Origin: Deltaproteobacteria bacterium
GTDB lineage: Bacteria; Myxococcota_C; UBA6777
Length of the DNA: 44,125 bases
Reading direction: 5' to 3'
NCBI GenBank assembly: GCA_006226375.1
Contig: SBHC01000037.1
Coordinates: forward strand, 1 to 44,125
The position numbers and the translations under genes were made by a program. The notes under the pieces were generated by a model. The model was not told the origin of the DNA. It made no database searches and saw only the letters and a list, made by a program, of their open reading frames with translations. Each line of letters opens with the position of its first letter. The first letter of the stretch is position 1. Of the stretch, positions 1 through 8,140 are shown one piece after another.

Positions 1-189
1 GCATGGGTCGGTTGGGGTGTCGTTCACATCATGTTCTTGATTAGCTTCCGTAACAAGCTTCGCGTGATGTTGGAGTGGTTTATGAGCTATATGTTTGGTC
101 GTCGTAGCTCACGATTGATCCACATGGAGCTTGACTCCAACCAGGAGCCCGACCCCAACACCATGTCAGTGGTTCACAAGGAAGAATAG
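1..189 (+). CDS. ndh: Type II NADH dehydrogenase (NDH-2), C-terminal fragment
   Basis: The gene enters from the left edge; frame 1 is open from base 1 to a TAG at 187-189 and gives 62 residues. The segment contains a VHIMFLISFRNKLRV stretch followed by an aromatic-rich helix and a GRRSSRLI stretch. This is the usual membrane-binding tail of FAD-dependent type II NADH:quinone oxidoreductases, where an amphipathic C-terminal helix docks the enzyme on the inner membrane. The FAD and NADH Rossmann folds lie outside the window. NDH-2 passes electrons from NADH to quinone without pumping ions. The last residues are polar. The gene is convergent with the kinase gene that ends 23 bp downstream. The family call rests only on the tail and is moderately sure. 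Confidence 0.72.
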   Translation, partial: AWVGWGVVHIMFLISFRNKLRVMLEWFMSYMFGRRSSRLIHMELDSNQEPDPNTMSVVHKEE

Positions 190-211
190 CTTCTTTGTGT
201 CTGGAGTCTCT

Positions 212-3200
212 TCACAAATGACCGTCGCTGCGAAGACGTTGCTGCAAGCCTTCGGGGATGTCCTGGATGCGTTGACCGCAGTACAGAAATTGGTCGTTGA
301 GGAACGCCTCTTGTGCCTGTTGGAGCCGGGCGAGAGCGACGCCTACTTCGCTCGGAGATTCGGGAGTGATACCCGCCGCAGAGGCTTGCTTCATCGCTTG
401 TTTTAAGTGCGCTTCTGCTGAGCGCAAATGGACCAACTCCAGGTGACCGGCTTCGCATTCGACCAAGGCCTGGTAGAAGGTGTCTCCTGTGCTTTCCAGA
501 ATCGTCTTGGCACGAAGGACAGTGGCTTTCAGTGACAGGGGAGGGTGTCCTAGCAGTCGCTCCAATACGAGTTGTTGGATCCGGTGAATCGCTTCAAACA
601 ATCGGTTGTTGAGCTTGCGGTGTATGGTGTTGGCTTCATCAAACAGCCGCAGGGCTTCTTCCACGTTACCTTGATCTCGTCGGGTGTGAGCGAGGTTCCC
701 GAGCGCCATCCCTTCTGAGGCTCGATCCCCTACCTGACGGGCACGTTCCAACATCTCTGTATAATGCAGGCTCGCTTGTTCCAGGTCGTGTTGGTAGGCA
801 AACACATGGGCCAGGTTGTTAAGCACCATGATGCGATACCGGAGTGACTTGGGGTCGTCCAAGATCTGCAACGCTGCTTCGTAATAGCTTCGCGCTTTGG
901 TTAGCTCATTTCCTTCGAGGAAGATGTTCCCCAGGTTGGACAGCTCGCGTCCTTCTGCTTCACGGTTTCCTGTTTTTCGGTGGATGTCCAACGCTGCTTC
1001 GTATTGCTGCTTTGCCGTTGTCATGTCGCCTCGGTAGTAAGAGATTCCGGCGACGTAGCCCAGGGTGAGTCCTTCTCCCCGGCGGTTGTGTTGTTCTCGG
1101 TGGATGAGCAGCGCTTGGTCAAAGATAGCTTCCGCTTGATCGAGCTTTCCTGTGTGCCAGTAAAGCAGGCCCAATTGGGTGAGGCTGTCTCCTTCTTGTT
1201 TTCGGAGACCTACCTTTTGAGCCATCGCTATCGCTTGTTTGTAGATAGGTTCGGAGTCCTTCCCTTTGCCCACAAGACGGAGCAGGTCTCCTATCGCAAC
1301 GCGGATCTCGATTCCTTCCTGGCTGTCTTGCGTTTCTAGCTCCAAGTAGCTTTGGTAACAAGCTATCGCTTCGTCGTTTGCGTATTGTTTGTTGGCAGAC
1401 TCTGCCGCCAGCTTAAAGTTCTGGCGAGCTTTGTCCGGTTGGCCTGCTTCTTTCCAGTGTGTTGCTACATCGGCGAGTGTTGCGTTTGGGAATTGTTCTG
1501 GGCTGGCTTCCACTGCAGACGCAGCAAGATGATGGAGGGCTTGCGCTTGCTCTGGCGAGACCTGACGACGCGCTTCTTCGCGTAGCTTGTCGTGAACAAA
1601 TCGTACGGTGTTGGGGGAGCTATCTTCCAGAAGCTCGCGACGGCGAAGCTCTTCCAACACGCTCCACAAGGGCTCCCAAGGAAACCGGGTGAGGGTTTGC
1701 AACAACAGGATTGGTGCTTCACGTCCCAAGATCGAAGCTGCAGCCAACACCTCGGATGCTTGGGGTGATACATCGTGTAGACGTCGTTGGAGAAGCTCTT
1801 GCAAGGAAGGAGGGAGTGGAAGTTGCGAGTCATAGGGAGACATCTCCAACGCGGTGGCCTGGTTCCCAAACTGCCACACCCCTTGAGGATTGCGCCACAG
1901 CATCCGCTCGTTGACAGCGGAACGGAGGTACTCGGCTACAAAGAAGGGGTTGCCTTCCGAGTGTGTCGCGAGGAACTGGCTGAACCCCGTCGGAACTTCG
2001 GACAATGCGAGCATGTCGCGAACCATGCTACCGACAGCTTCATGATTCAAGCGTTCGAGTGTCATGGAGGTTACCTGGTCCAGGCAGGAAAGAGCTTGAA
2101 GCGCTTCTGTTTCTTCTTCGCTTCGATAGGATGTCACCCAAAGAACATGAGGTGGTGGGTCTTTGGCCAGGTTTTGGAGTACGTGAAGAGAGAAAGAGTC
2201 CGCCCATTGGAGGTCATCCAAAAGCACCACAAGGGCGCGCGCTGCTGAGAGATAACGAAGGCTGTGACGCAACGCTCGACTGACCAAAAAGTGGGCTTGC
2301 TGTGGTTTTAGGTCTAGGCGTGATGAGTCCGGTTGTTGGCCGGGAATCGACGGTATCTCTTTGTTGTAGGGGAGCAAGGCCCAGGCATCTGGACCGAGCA
2401 TCACTTCTCTCTCCTTTGGAGCTTGTCTTTGGGCGCGATCGGCTAGCAATTGGAGCAACGGTTGAAACAACGACAACGGCTCCGGGTGAGCTTCCAAGCT
2501 CTCCCCTGTTAACACTGTCATGCCCTGGTTCATGGCGTATCCGGCCAACTCCAAGAACAGTCGTGTCTTGCCCACACCACTTTCGCCCTTCATCACCACA
2601 AAGGAGCCTTCGCCTTCATGAAGGGTTGTGAGGTGCTGTGTGAGCTGTTGAAAGGTTGTTTGCCGTCCGGCTAGCTTGGGGCGATAAAGATAGACGTGTG
2701 TCGATGTTCGCGAAAGACCCGGCCAGGCCGCAGGTTTGGGGTGCCCTTGCAAACGAAGGATCGAGTGCAACGTGTGACGTACGGTGTCTGCGTATCCCAT
2801 CCGTTCGTGAGGCTGTTTGGCAAGGAGGCGAAGCACCAATTGATCCAGAGCTGGTGGGAGCCCTTGGACCCAGTGAGAAGGAGGAAGCGGCTTTTCAAAG
2901 AGGTGTTGGGATATCACGGATTCCGGGCTGCCCACAAAAGGGGGAGCACCGGTCAGCCACTCGTACAACATGCAGCCCAACGCATAGAGGTCGGCGCGGG
3001 CATCCAGGAGCTGTCCTTGCAATTGCTCCGGTGCCATGTAGGGGATGGTGCCCAACCCCAGCTGAAGAGTGTCCAATGACTCCCGGCTGATGGCGTTGGA
3101 AAACTGCGTCAGGAGGCCAAAATCAATGATGACAGGCCAGCCGTTGTCGCGGATTAAGATGTTGTTGGGCTTCAAATCACAGTGGATGATTCCTTCACCA

Positions 3201-3865
3201 TGAAGATAAAACAGAGGCTGGCAAATGCGCGCGATCATCTCCAAGGTTCGCTGCAAAGCGCTGGGTTCACAGACTCGATAGGAGCGTGTTAACGGTGTCG
3301 AAGACAACGAAGACGCGACTTGCGATTGATCTTGTCCTGAAGACGGGAGAGATGCTGCGTTGACATGCTGTCGCAGGATGCTCTGCTCCGCCACTGTGTC
3401 GGCCCACCAACCTTCACCTTCTTGGGTGTCGACGAGGAACTGCTCGTTGATATGCTCCCAGTGAGTGGGCCAAGCCGAAGGGAGAGACGAGTTGTTGGAT
3501 TGCGATTCTCCGGATGCCGGAACGGCCGGTTGGTTCGGGTTTGTTGGTCCAGGTGGAGATTGATGCATCCAGTCACGTAGGGTAACGCCTTGGATCATCT
3601 CCATGGCATACCAGGGCTGGCCGTTGTGAACCCCGTGATCCACGATGGAGACAATCCCTGGATGACGAAGCTGTGAGAGGGCGTGGATCTCCCGACGAAT
3701 CTGGTGCATGAACTTGGTGTGTACCATCTTGATGGTCTTGAGCGCGACCACTTGGCCTGTGCCTGTGTGTTGGGCCTGATACACCCGACCCATGCCTCCT
3801 TGACCGAGAGAATCAAGCAGTTGGTAAGGGCCCAGCATGTCAGGTTCGTGGGAAGGCGGTGTCAT
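212..3865 (-). CDS. Ser/Thr protein kinase fused to AAA ATPase and TPR regulator
   Basis: A cytoplasmic multidomain signalling protein of 1217 residues from the ATG at 3865. An in-frame upstream ATG at 3931 is disfavoured because a promoter-like sequence overlaps it. Kinase domain: P-loop GQGGMGRV near 21-28, HCDLKPNN near 228-235 (Cys replaces the Arg of HRD), DFG near 248, and GTIPYMAPEQ in the activation segment. A Ser/Gln/Pro-rich insert of about 100 residues (near 100-200) sits between the lobe hinge and the catalytic loop. An AAA_16-like ATPase follows, with Walker A GESGVGKT near 427-434 and Walker B VVLLDDLQWAD. The last third is TPR helices with repeated alpha-helical A/Y/G patterns. 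This architecture is common in Myxococcota, where the ATPase/TPR part probably works as a signal-responsive scaffold. Substrates cannot be told from sequence. No membrane segment is seen. Confidence 0.9.
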   Translation of the reverse strand: MTPPSHEPDMLGPYQLLDSLGQGGMGRVYQAQHTGTGQVVALKTIKMVHTKFMHQIRREIHALSQLRHPGIVSIVDHGVHNGQPWYAMEMIQGVTLRDWMHQSPPGPTNPNQPAVPASGESQSNNSSLPSAWPTHWEHINEQFLVDTQEGEGWWADTVAEQSILRQHVNAASLPSSGQDQSQVASSLSSTPLTRSYRVCEPSALQRTLEMIARICQPLFYLHGEGIIHCDLKPNNILIRDNGWPVIIDFGLLTQFSNAISRESLDTLQLGLGTIPYMAPEQLQGQLLDARADLYALGCMLYEWLTGAPPFVGSPESVISQHLFEKPLPPSHWVQGLPPALDQLVLRLLAKQPHERMGYADTVRHTLHSILRLQGHPKPAAWPGLSRTSTHVYLYRPKLAGRQTTFQQLTQHLTTLHEGEGSFVVMKGESGVGKTRLFLELAGYAMNQGMTVLTGESLEAHPEPLSLFQPLLQLLADRAQRQAPKEREVMLGPDAWALLPYNKEIPSIPGQQPDSSRLDLKPQQAHFLVSRALRHSLRYLSAARALVVLLDDLQWADSFSLHVLQNLAKDPPPHVLWVTSYRSEEETEALQALSCLDQVTSMTLERLNHEAVGSMVRDMLALSEVPTGFSQFLATHSEGNPFFVAEYLRSAVNERMLWRNPQGVWQFGNQATALEMSPYDSQLPLPPSLQELLQRRLHDVSPQASEVLAAASILGREAPILLLQTLTRFPWEPLWSVLEELRRRELLEDSSPNTVRFVHDKLREEARRQVSPEQAQALHHLAASAVEASPEQFPNATLADVATHWKEAGQPDKARQNFKLAAESANKQYANDEAIACYQSYLELETQDSQEGIEIRVAIGDLLRLVGKGKDSEPIYKQAIAMAQKVGLRKQEGDSLTQLGLLYWHTGKLDQAEAIFDQALLIHREQHNRRGEGLTLGYVAGISYYRGDMTTAKQQYEAALDIHRKTGNREAEGRELSNLGNIFLEGNELTKARSYYEAALQILDDPKSLRYRIMVLNNLAHVFAYQHDLEQASLHYTEMLERARQVGDRASEGMALGNLAHTRRDQGNVEEALRLFDEANTIHRKLNNRLFEAIHRIQQLVLERLLGHPPLSLKATVLRAKTILESTGDTFYQALVECEAGHLELVHLRSAEAHLKQAMKQASAAGITPESPSEVGVALARLQQAQEAFLNDQFLYCGQRIQDIPEGLQQRLRSDGHL

Positions 3866-3921
3866 CGCAGGAAGGCTCCGGAAACAATTGGGGAGGCGGA
3901 ACACAATTTTATTGCTTACGC

Positions 3922-3950
3922 ATCCTATCATCCGGGTGGTGACGTCACAA
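3922..3950 (-). promoter_or_regulatory. Candidate promoter of the kinase-AAA-TPR gene with overlapping palindrome
   Basis: On the minus strand a TTGTGA (3950-3945) and a TAGGAT (3927-3922) are spaced by 17 bp, a reasonable sigma-70-like match. The perfect 10-bp palindrome GTGACGTCAC (3939-3948) overlaps the -35 element and could be an operator. Transcription would begin near 3915, downstream of the ATG at 3931, which supports translation from 3865. Matching is by eye only. Confidence 0.35.
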
Positions 3951-4015
3951 GGGAGATGAAAAGGGGAGGATGTTCGTGAGAGTTCAGGGGGGAGCGTTCT
4001 TGAGCGTTTGTCTGT

Positions 4016-5185
4016 TCAACTGGGAGAAAACACGAGGGGGTAGTTGACTCGTACCACACCACCGCCCGGAGGAGCAGGGAAACGCATTCTGCGGAACACC
4101 CGAAGGATGCAGCTTTCCACTTTGGAGTCTTTCAGGCTGCTGGAGCGGAGTCCTACCTTTCCTGTCGTTCCGTTCGGTTGGATTTGGAAGGAAACCACGA
4201 CTCTTCCTTTGAGGCTGGACTTCTTCAGCAGCTCCTTCTCGTAGCAGTACCTGAACTTGCGCTGATTGGCCCGAATGACCGAACGGATCTCGTTCTTTCC
4301 CCAGGCTTTGGGGGCTTTCTTTGGTGTCGCTTTTGATGTTTTTTTGGGGGTGGTTTGGGCTTTGCTTGTTGCTGCTTCTTCTGTGTCAATTCTTTCTACC
4401 TTGAGAACTACCAACACGCGGACATTGCGGCTCTTCTTGTTGCGCATGGGACTGTGACCCACGAGAGTGTAGCCTCCCGCCTTCGCAAACATTGTGGTTT
4501 GCAGCCAGGGGGACGTGATGAACATGGTGTTTGCGCCGTTCTTGCTGGTGGTTGTAAAGCTCTTGTGATGCCAGATCTTCATTCGCACAGAGACCAGGGA
4601 ACTTGATGCGGAGGTTTGACGCAGCACTAAGCTAATGGTTGGTGCCGAGATTCGTGAATCTTGGGTGGCTTTGAGCTTGGCTTCTTCGTTGTTGGCAACA
4701 CGAACCATCACGTAGTGCATGAGAGCGTAGCTTCGTTGGAGCGGGTATGCTTTTTGGAGGTAGCTATGCAAACCCGAGTGGCTCTTCGCAAATCCTCCTG
4801 AATCTTTCGCGCTGACGGGCTGTACAAAGTAGAGACCCACCCGGAATTGGGCTTGGGGGACATCCAATCGTTGATGGGCTTCCTCAAGTATCTTCAACAC
4901 GCTTTTGGGCGCACGGATCAAGATTTGGTGGAGGGCCGGGCTGTACCACATCTTGGTGTACCGCTTCTGGCTTTGGGGAACAAACATACGAAGCAGGTTG
5001 ACCATCCGAGAACCTCGAAAGTATCGGATGGGAAAAATCACGGTTTCGCGCTGTGGATAGCTACGTTTCGAGGTCGCCTTTGCTTTCTTCGATGCGGGGG
5101 CTGCCTGTACGTTGGAGGTCGTAGGGGTTCCTGTAAGAATGAAAACACCCATGACAAGGGTACAGAGCAAGAGAGTACGTTTCAT
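4016..5185 (-). CDS. Exported protein with secretin-like middle region and AgmX/PglI C-terminal domain
   Basis: 389 residues from the ATG at 5185, which has an AGGAG about 8 bp upstream; the longer reading frame to 5233 would bury the signal peptide. Residues 1-28 form a signal peptide ending near VQA-AP. The middle (about 45-260) has a segment resembling the N0/NolW-type subdomains of secretins: FPIRYFRGSRMVNLLRMF followed by HQILIRAPKSVLKILEE and a strand-rich part. After an Ala/Lys/Thr linker, residues about 293-389 match the AgmX/PglI C-terminal domain: the RKFRYCYEKEL start, a GRVVVSFQI strand, and a final SCILRVFRRMRFPAP segment with the usual pair of cysteines. The domain is TonB-C-like and periplasmic in Myxococcota envelope or gliding proteins. 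It lies 112 bp downstream of the sigma/anti-sigma pair. Its exact role is unknown. Confidence 0.75.
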   Translation of the reverse strand: MKRTLLLCTLVMGVFILTGTPTTSNVQAAPASKKAKATSKRSYPQRETVIFPIRYFRGSRMVNLLRMFVPQSQKRYTKMWYSPALHQILIRAPKSVLKILEEAHQRLDVPQAQFRVGLYFVQPVSAKDSGGFAKSHSGLHSYLQKAYPLQRSYALMHYVMVRVANNEEAKLKATQDSRISAPTISLVLRQTSASSSLVSVRMKIWHHKSFTTTSKNGANTMFITSPWLQTTMFAKAGGYTLVGHSPMRNKKSRNVRVLVVLKVERIDTEEAATSKAQTTPKKTSKATPKKAPKAWGKNEIRSVIRANQRKFRYCYEKELLKKSSLKGRVVVSFQIQPNGTTGKVGLRSSSLKDSKVESCILRVFRRMRFPAPPGGGVVRVNYPLVFSPS

Positions 5186-5297
5186 GACAAACTCCTGAAC
5201 GTTGTGTGAATGGTGTCGAACGCTCTTGTCCAAGGAACGACACGTCAGTGGATACGAAAGGGGTACTTCTACGTTGGTGAGGTGCTCACATGTTGCA

Positions 5298-6290
5298 TCA
5301 GTGAATCCTACGCATGGACTGTTGTTTCCAAGCCTGCATGCGGGTTGGATATGGAAGTCGTTGCGTGTGATCCAGGAGGTGGGGGCGGTGCTCCAACGCG
5401 GCTAACGTGGCAAGCTTTCCACTGGGAACCAAGGCTCCGCCCTGGCCAATGGATAGGACCGTTTCGGACTTTTCCAGAACGTCTTCTGAAAGGGAGACTT
5501 GTGCCGCAGGAGAGGCTTTCTTCTTTGCTGGTTTGGTGGGGGCCAAAGCATAGAACAAAGAAGGTGAAGGCTCCACCATGTAGGTGAAGGAAGACTCGGT
5601 GGTATGGGGTCGTTGTTTGGGCTTCGTATCATTGCCGCCTTCAATGACTGTGGCTACAAAATCGAACGAGCGATGCGACGTTTTGACGCTCTTTTTGACA
5701 GTCAAAGGAGCAAACCCTTGAAACTCGATTGACACAGTCATTTCACGGATAACGGGCTTGGATTGTATCAATGTGGGAGGTCGCAATCTCGTTGTTGCAC
5801 GGAAACGTTGGGTCTTTAGGGTCCAATGTGTTCCAGCGCAGGTTGGGGTTGGGGATGCTGTGCTTGAGGCGGCTGTTACGAATTCAGTGGCATCAGGAGT
5901 CCATCCATAGACCCAAAGCAAAAGGAACGCTGCTGTCGTTACGCCAGCCAATTGCCAGGGGCGAAACCACTCAGCAAGGCCAACCGTGATCCAACTCCAC
6001 CATGGGGGTGGTGAGGTTGAGACGGATTTCTCTTGGCTCTTGGGCTGCGGTGAAGGTTGACGCTCAAACACGGTCTCCAACAGATGCTGGTGTTCCGCAG
6101 CGCTGACAGATTCGATAGCCTCGGAAGGTTGGGCGAAAGCTGCATTCCATGACGCTTGTTTGTTCATGCCTGCCGCACACTCGTCACACGACTTGGCATG
6201 AGCGAGGAATGTTTGTTCTTCAGCGCCTTCAAGCTCACCAAACAGGTACGAAGCGAGCCAGTCCTCGCAAGGGATGTGTTGCGAACTCAT
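5298..6290 (-). CDS. Membrane-anchored anti-sigma factor with zinc-finger domain
   Basis: 330 residues from the ATG at 6290, chosen because it overlaps the sigma-factor stop codon as ATGA, implying translational coupling. The N-terminus has the anti-sigma zinc-binding pattern: Cys8, His31, Cys35 and Cys38 (HAKSCDEC), as in zf-HC2/ZAS proteins. One hydrophobic segment near 111-129 (LAGVTTAAFLLLWVYGW) would place the first 110 residues in the cytoplasm, to hold the cognate ECF sigma factor, and about 200 residues outside. The outer part has no recognised domain; it is Thr/Pro/Lys-rich with some beta-strand-like stretches and could be the sensor. Regulation is likely by release of the sigma factor when the envelope signal is sensed, an inference from the family. 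Confidence 0.85.
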   Translation of the reverse strand: MSSQHIPCEDWLASYLFGELEGAEEQTFLAHAKSCDECAAGMNKQASWNAAFAQPSEAIESVSAAEHQHLLETVFERQPSPQPKSQEKSVSTSPPPWWSWITVGLAEWFRPWQLAGVTTAAFLLLWVYGWTPDATEFVTAASSTASPTPTCAGTHWTLKTQRFRATTRLRPPTLIQSKPVIREMTVSIEFQGFAPLTVKKSVKTSHRSFDFVATVIEGGNDTKPKQRPHTTESSFTYMVEPSPSLFYALAPTKPAKKKASPAAQVSLSEDVLEKSETVLSIGQGGALVPSGKLATLAALEHRPHLLDHTQRLPYPTRMQAWKQQSMRRIH

Positions 6291-6982
6291 GATGCTCCTC
6301 CTTGACCCAGCAACGAAAGCCACTCAGGTGCTTCGGTTTGGATGTGGGCCGCGAGCTTTTTGCGAGCCGAGAAGTAGTACCCTCGGGCTGTGGCTGGCTG
6401 ACATTCCATCAAAGCTGCTATCGATTTACCCGGATGTTGCTCAATGTCACGGAGTACAAAGGCGATCCTTTCTTGCTCCGAGAGGATCTCCATGGCTCCA
6501 TGCAAGAACGTTTGGAACTGTTGGGCTCGCACATAACCTTCTTGCTGTGGCTGTTGGTTGGGTAGGCCCGGTAACTCCGAAGGTTCTTCTGTTAATTGGT
6601 ACTTGGAGCGATTTCGTAACCAGCGATGACATTCGTTGACTGTCACGCGGTACAACCAACCGTCTACATTCTTGGATTCGTCCAACGAGTGCCAGTGCTT
6701 GTACAAGAGGCAGGCCACTTCTTGGAGTACATCCATCGCGTCGTCTCGACTTCGTAACATGCGAGTGGCAATGCCCAGAAGCTGATCTTGCTTTGCCAAC
6801 AAGAAGGCGGAGAAGGCTGCGCGAGTTTCTTCATGCATGGTCGGATATCCCGTAGCGACCGAAGTCGTGTCCGATGCAGAAGCCTTGTTCTGGGTAAACT
6901 GAAACCATTGCGCAGCAGGTGTCCATTGTGGCGGTGTATAGGGCAGTATCTGTTGTATTGACAGTTGGCCTTCGTTCATCAC
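6287..6982 (-). CDS. ECF-type RNA polymerase sigma factor
   Basis: Up to 231 residues. Region 2 is visible in the LLGIATRMLRSRDDAMDVLQEV stretch (core binding and -10 recognition), followed by GWLYRVTVNECHRWLRNR. Region 4 is in LSEQERIAFVLRDIEQHPGKSIAALMEC with the SARKKLA recognition helix. The first roughly 48 residues are not conserved in the family. The ATG at 6838 (MHEETRAAF) is a plausible alternative start, giving a more usual length; neither start has a strong ribosome-binding site. The gene is coupled by a 4-bp overlap to its anti-sigma factor. The regulon is unknown, but the AgmX-domain gene downstream is an obvious candidate target. Confidence 0.92.
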   Translation of the reverse strand: MMNEGQLSIQQILPYTPPQWTPAAQWFQFTQNKASASDTTSVATGYPTMHEETRAAFSAFLLAKQDQLLGIATRMLRSRDDAMDVLQEVACLLYKHWHSLDESKNVDGWLYRVTVNECHRWLRNRSKYQLTEEPSELPGLPNQQPQQEGYVRAQQFQTFLHGAMEILSEQERIAFVLRDIEQHPGKSIAALMECQPATARGYYFSARKKLAAHIQTEAPEWLSLLGQGGAS

Positions 6983-7420
6983 TTGTCCGGTACTACTTGT
7001 GTTGTATCACAGACCCTCTTGTGTGGGTTCTGTTGGGTATAGCCTCCTCGCACCCAAAACGTTGGGGACTGAACAGAAAAAAATTGTATTTTGTGATGTG
7101 ATCGTGTGGAAGATTCTGTTTTGTATAATGAAAAATATATTTGATCCGGGTCGTGGCACCCAGGCATTTCGTTCCATTTCTACCCCCAAATGCCAGGTGT
7201 TGTTCTTCTAAGTTGCTGTCTTGTAATTGGTTTTGTGGTTGTATTGGCCCGTTTTGAAAAAAAATGGTTTTGAATTTCTTGACAAGGTTTGAGGTGTGAT
7301 TAGTTTTCGATTGCAACAAGGAAGCCTGGTAACTAACAGGAAATAAAGTGTTAAATTATGTTTTTGTTGTGCACTGATGTCTAAGGTGCATAGTACAAAA
7401 GCGAATAGGAGAGGTGTATT
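6983..7420. other. AT-rich divergent intergenic region between sigma factor and hsp20
   Basis: About 440 bp without a supported gene; the small reading frames here have no coding character. The stretch from about 7070 to 7400 is clearly richer in A and T than its surroundings. It holds a perfect TATAAT (7124-7129) and a perfect TTGACA (7279-7284), but neither has a well-spaced partner. An inverted repeat CCCAA/TTGGG lies at 7053-7066 and a larger imperfect hairpin at 7157-7199. No CIRCE element (TTAGCACTC inverted repeat) is visible. It must carry the promoters for the sigma operon (-) and the first hsp20 gene (+). Confidence 0.6.
7157..7199. repeat. Imperfect inverted repeat upstream of hsp20
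   Basis: The left arm CACCCAGGCATTT (7157-7169) pairs with the right arm AAATGCCAGGTG (7188-7199), leaving one mismatch and one bulged C, around an 18-base loop. It lies about 220 bp before the hsp20 start and about 175 bp before the sigma-factor start. It is followed by no T-run, so an operator or RNA structure is more likely than a terminator. Confidence 0.4.
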
Positions 7421-7900
7421 ATGCTTACACGATGGAACCGAATTGACCGTAGTCCTTTGGCACAAAACCCCTTTACTTTGTTGGGTGAGATCCAGCAGCA
7501 CTTTGGTCGCTTCTTGGAAGATCTGGATCGCGATGCAGGCTTGTTTCGGCCTGAGCATGGCACCTTCCAAGAGATGGGCGGTCCCCGCGTGGATCTGTAT
7601 GACCAAGGCGAGAACCTGCTCTTTGTGATGGAAGTTCCCGGCCTGACGGACAAAGACATCAAGCTTACCGTCAACGCTGAGACGCTGACCATCGCAGGCG
7701 AGCGACAGGTTGAAGCCCCTGAAGGCCACTCCACTCACTTGCGTGAACGGGGTAACATCAAGTTCTCCCGAAGCTTCTCTTTTCCATGCAAGGTCGATGT
7801 CGAGCGCGTCTCTGCGAACATGCAGGATGGCATGCTTGAGGTCAAAGTGGCCAAAGCTCCTGAAGCCAAGCCCCGTCAGATCCAGGTCTCTGTGGGCTAA
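7421..7900 (+). CDS. Hsp20 family small heat-shock protein (first of two)
   Basis: 159 residues. The ATG has an AGGAGAGG ribosome-binding site at 7407-7414. The alpha-crystallin domain spans about residues 50-150: PRVDLYDQGENLLFVMEVPGL at its start, TLTIAGER, and near the end DGMLEVKVAK, the counterpart of the A-x-x-x-G-x-L motif. An N-terminal arm of about 45 residues rich in Phe, Leu and Asp is typical of oligomer-forming small heat-shock proteins. It acts as an ATP-independent holdase for unfolding proteins in the cytoplasm. A strong terminator at 7995-8049 separates it from the second hsp20 gene. Confidence 0.95.
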   Translation: MLTRWNRIDRSPLAQNPFTLLGEIQQHFGRFLEDLDRDAGLFRPEHGTFQEMGGPRVDLYDQGENLLFVMEVPGLTDKDIKLTVNAETLTIAGERQVEAPEGHSTHLRERGNIKFSRSFSFPCKVDVERVSANMQDGMLEVKVAKAPEAKPRQIQVSVG

Positions 7901-7994
7901 CTCCCTATCGTCATAGCTTCCGGGACGTGGAACTGAGTCTCATCCAATCATTCCATCTCCACAACCCGGTTGCTATGGCTGGTTTTTTCATGCA

Positions 7995-8049
7995 TTGGGC
8001 AGAGGCATTGTCTTGCTAGGTGACAATGCTCACCCTGCCCAATCTTTTT
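7995..8049 (+). terminator. Rho-independent terminator after first hsp20
   Basis: The outer stem TTGGGCAG (7995-8002) pairs with CTGCCCAA (8035-8042), and the inner stem GCATTGTC (8005-8012) pairs perfectly with GACAATGC (8022-8029). It is followed by TCTTTTT. It lies 95 bp after the hsp20 stop. Confidence 0.85.
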
Positions 8050-8140
8050 CAACAACGCTTTCGAGCTTTGAATATAGGTTGTGCGAGAACAAACAAAGGC
8101 TCCCTGAAGCTATACGTTCCTCGCAACAAGGAGAATCATC

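Noticed and set aside
3866-3931. ATG at 3931 as the start of the kinase gene
   Set aside because: It lies at or before the probable transcription start and has no good ribosome-binding site; the P-loop region needs only the ATG at 3865.
7124-7129. Perfect TATAAT as the hsp20 promoter
   Set aside because: No -35-like hexamer lies 16-18 bp upstream and it is nearly 300 bp from the gene; not enough to call.
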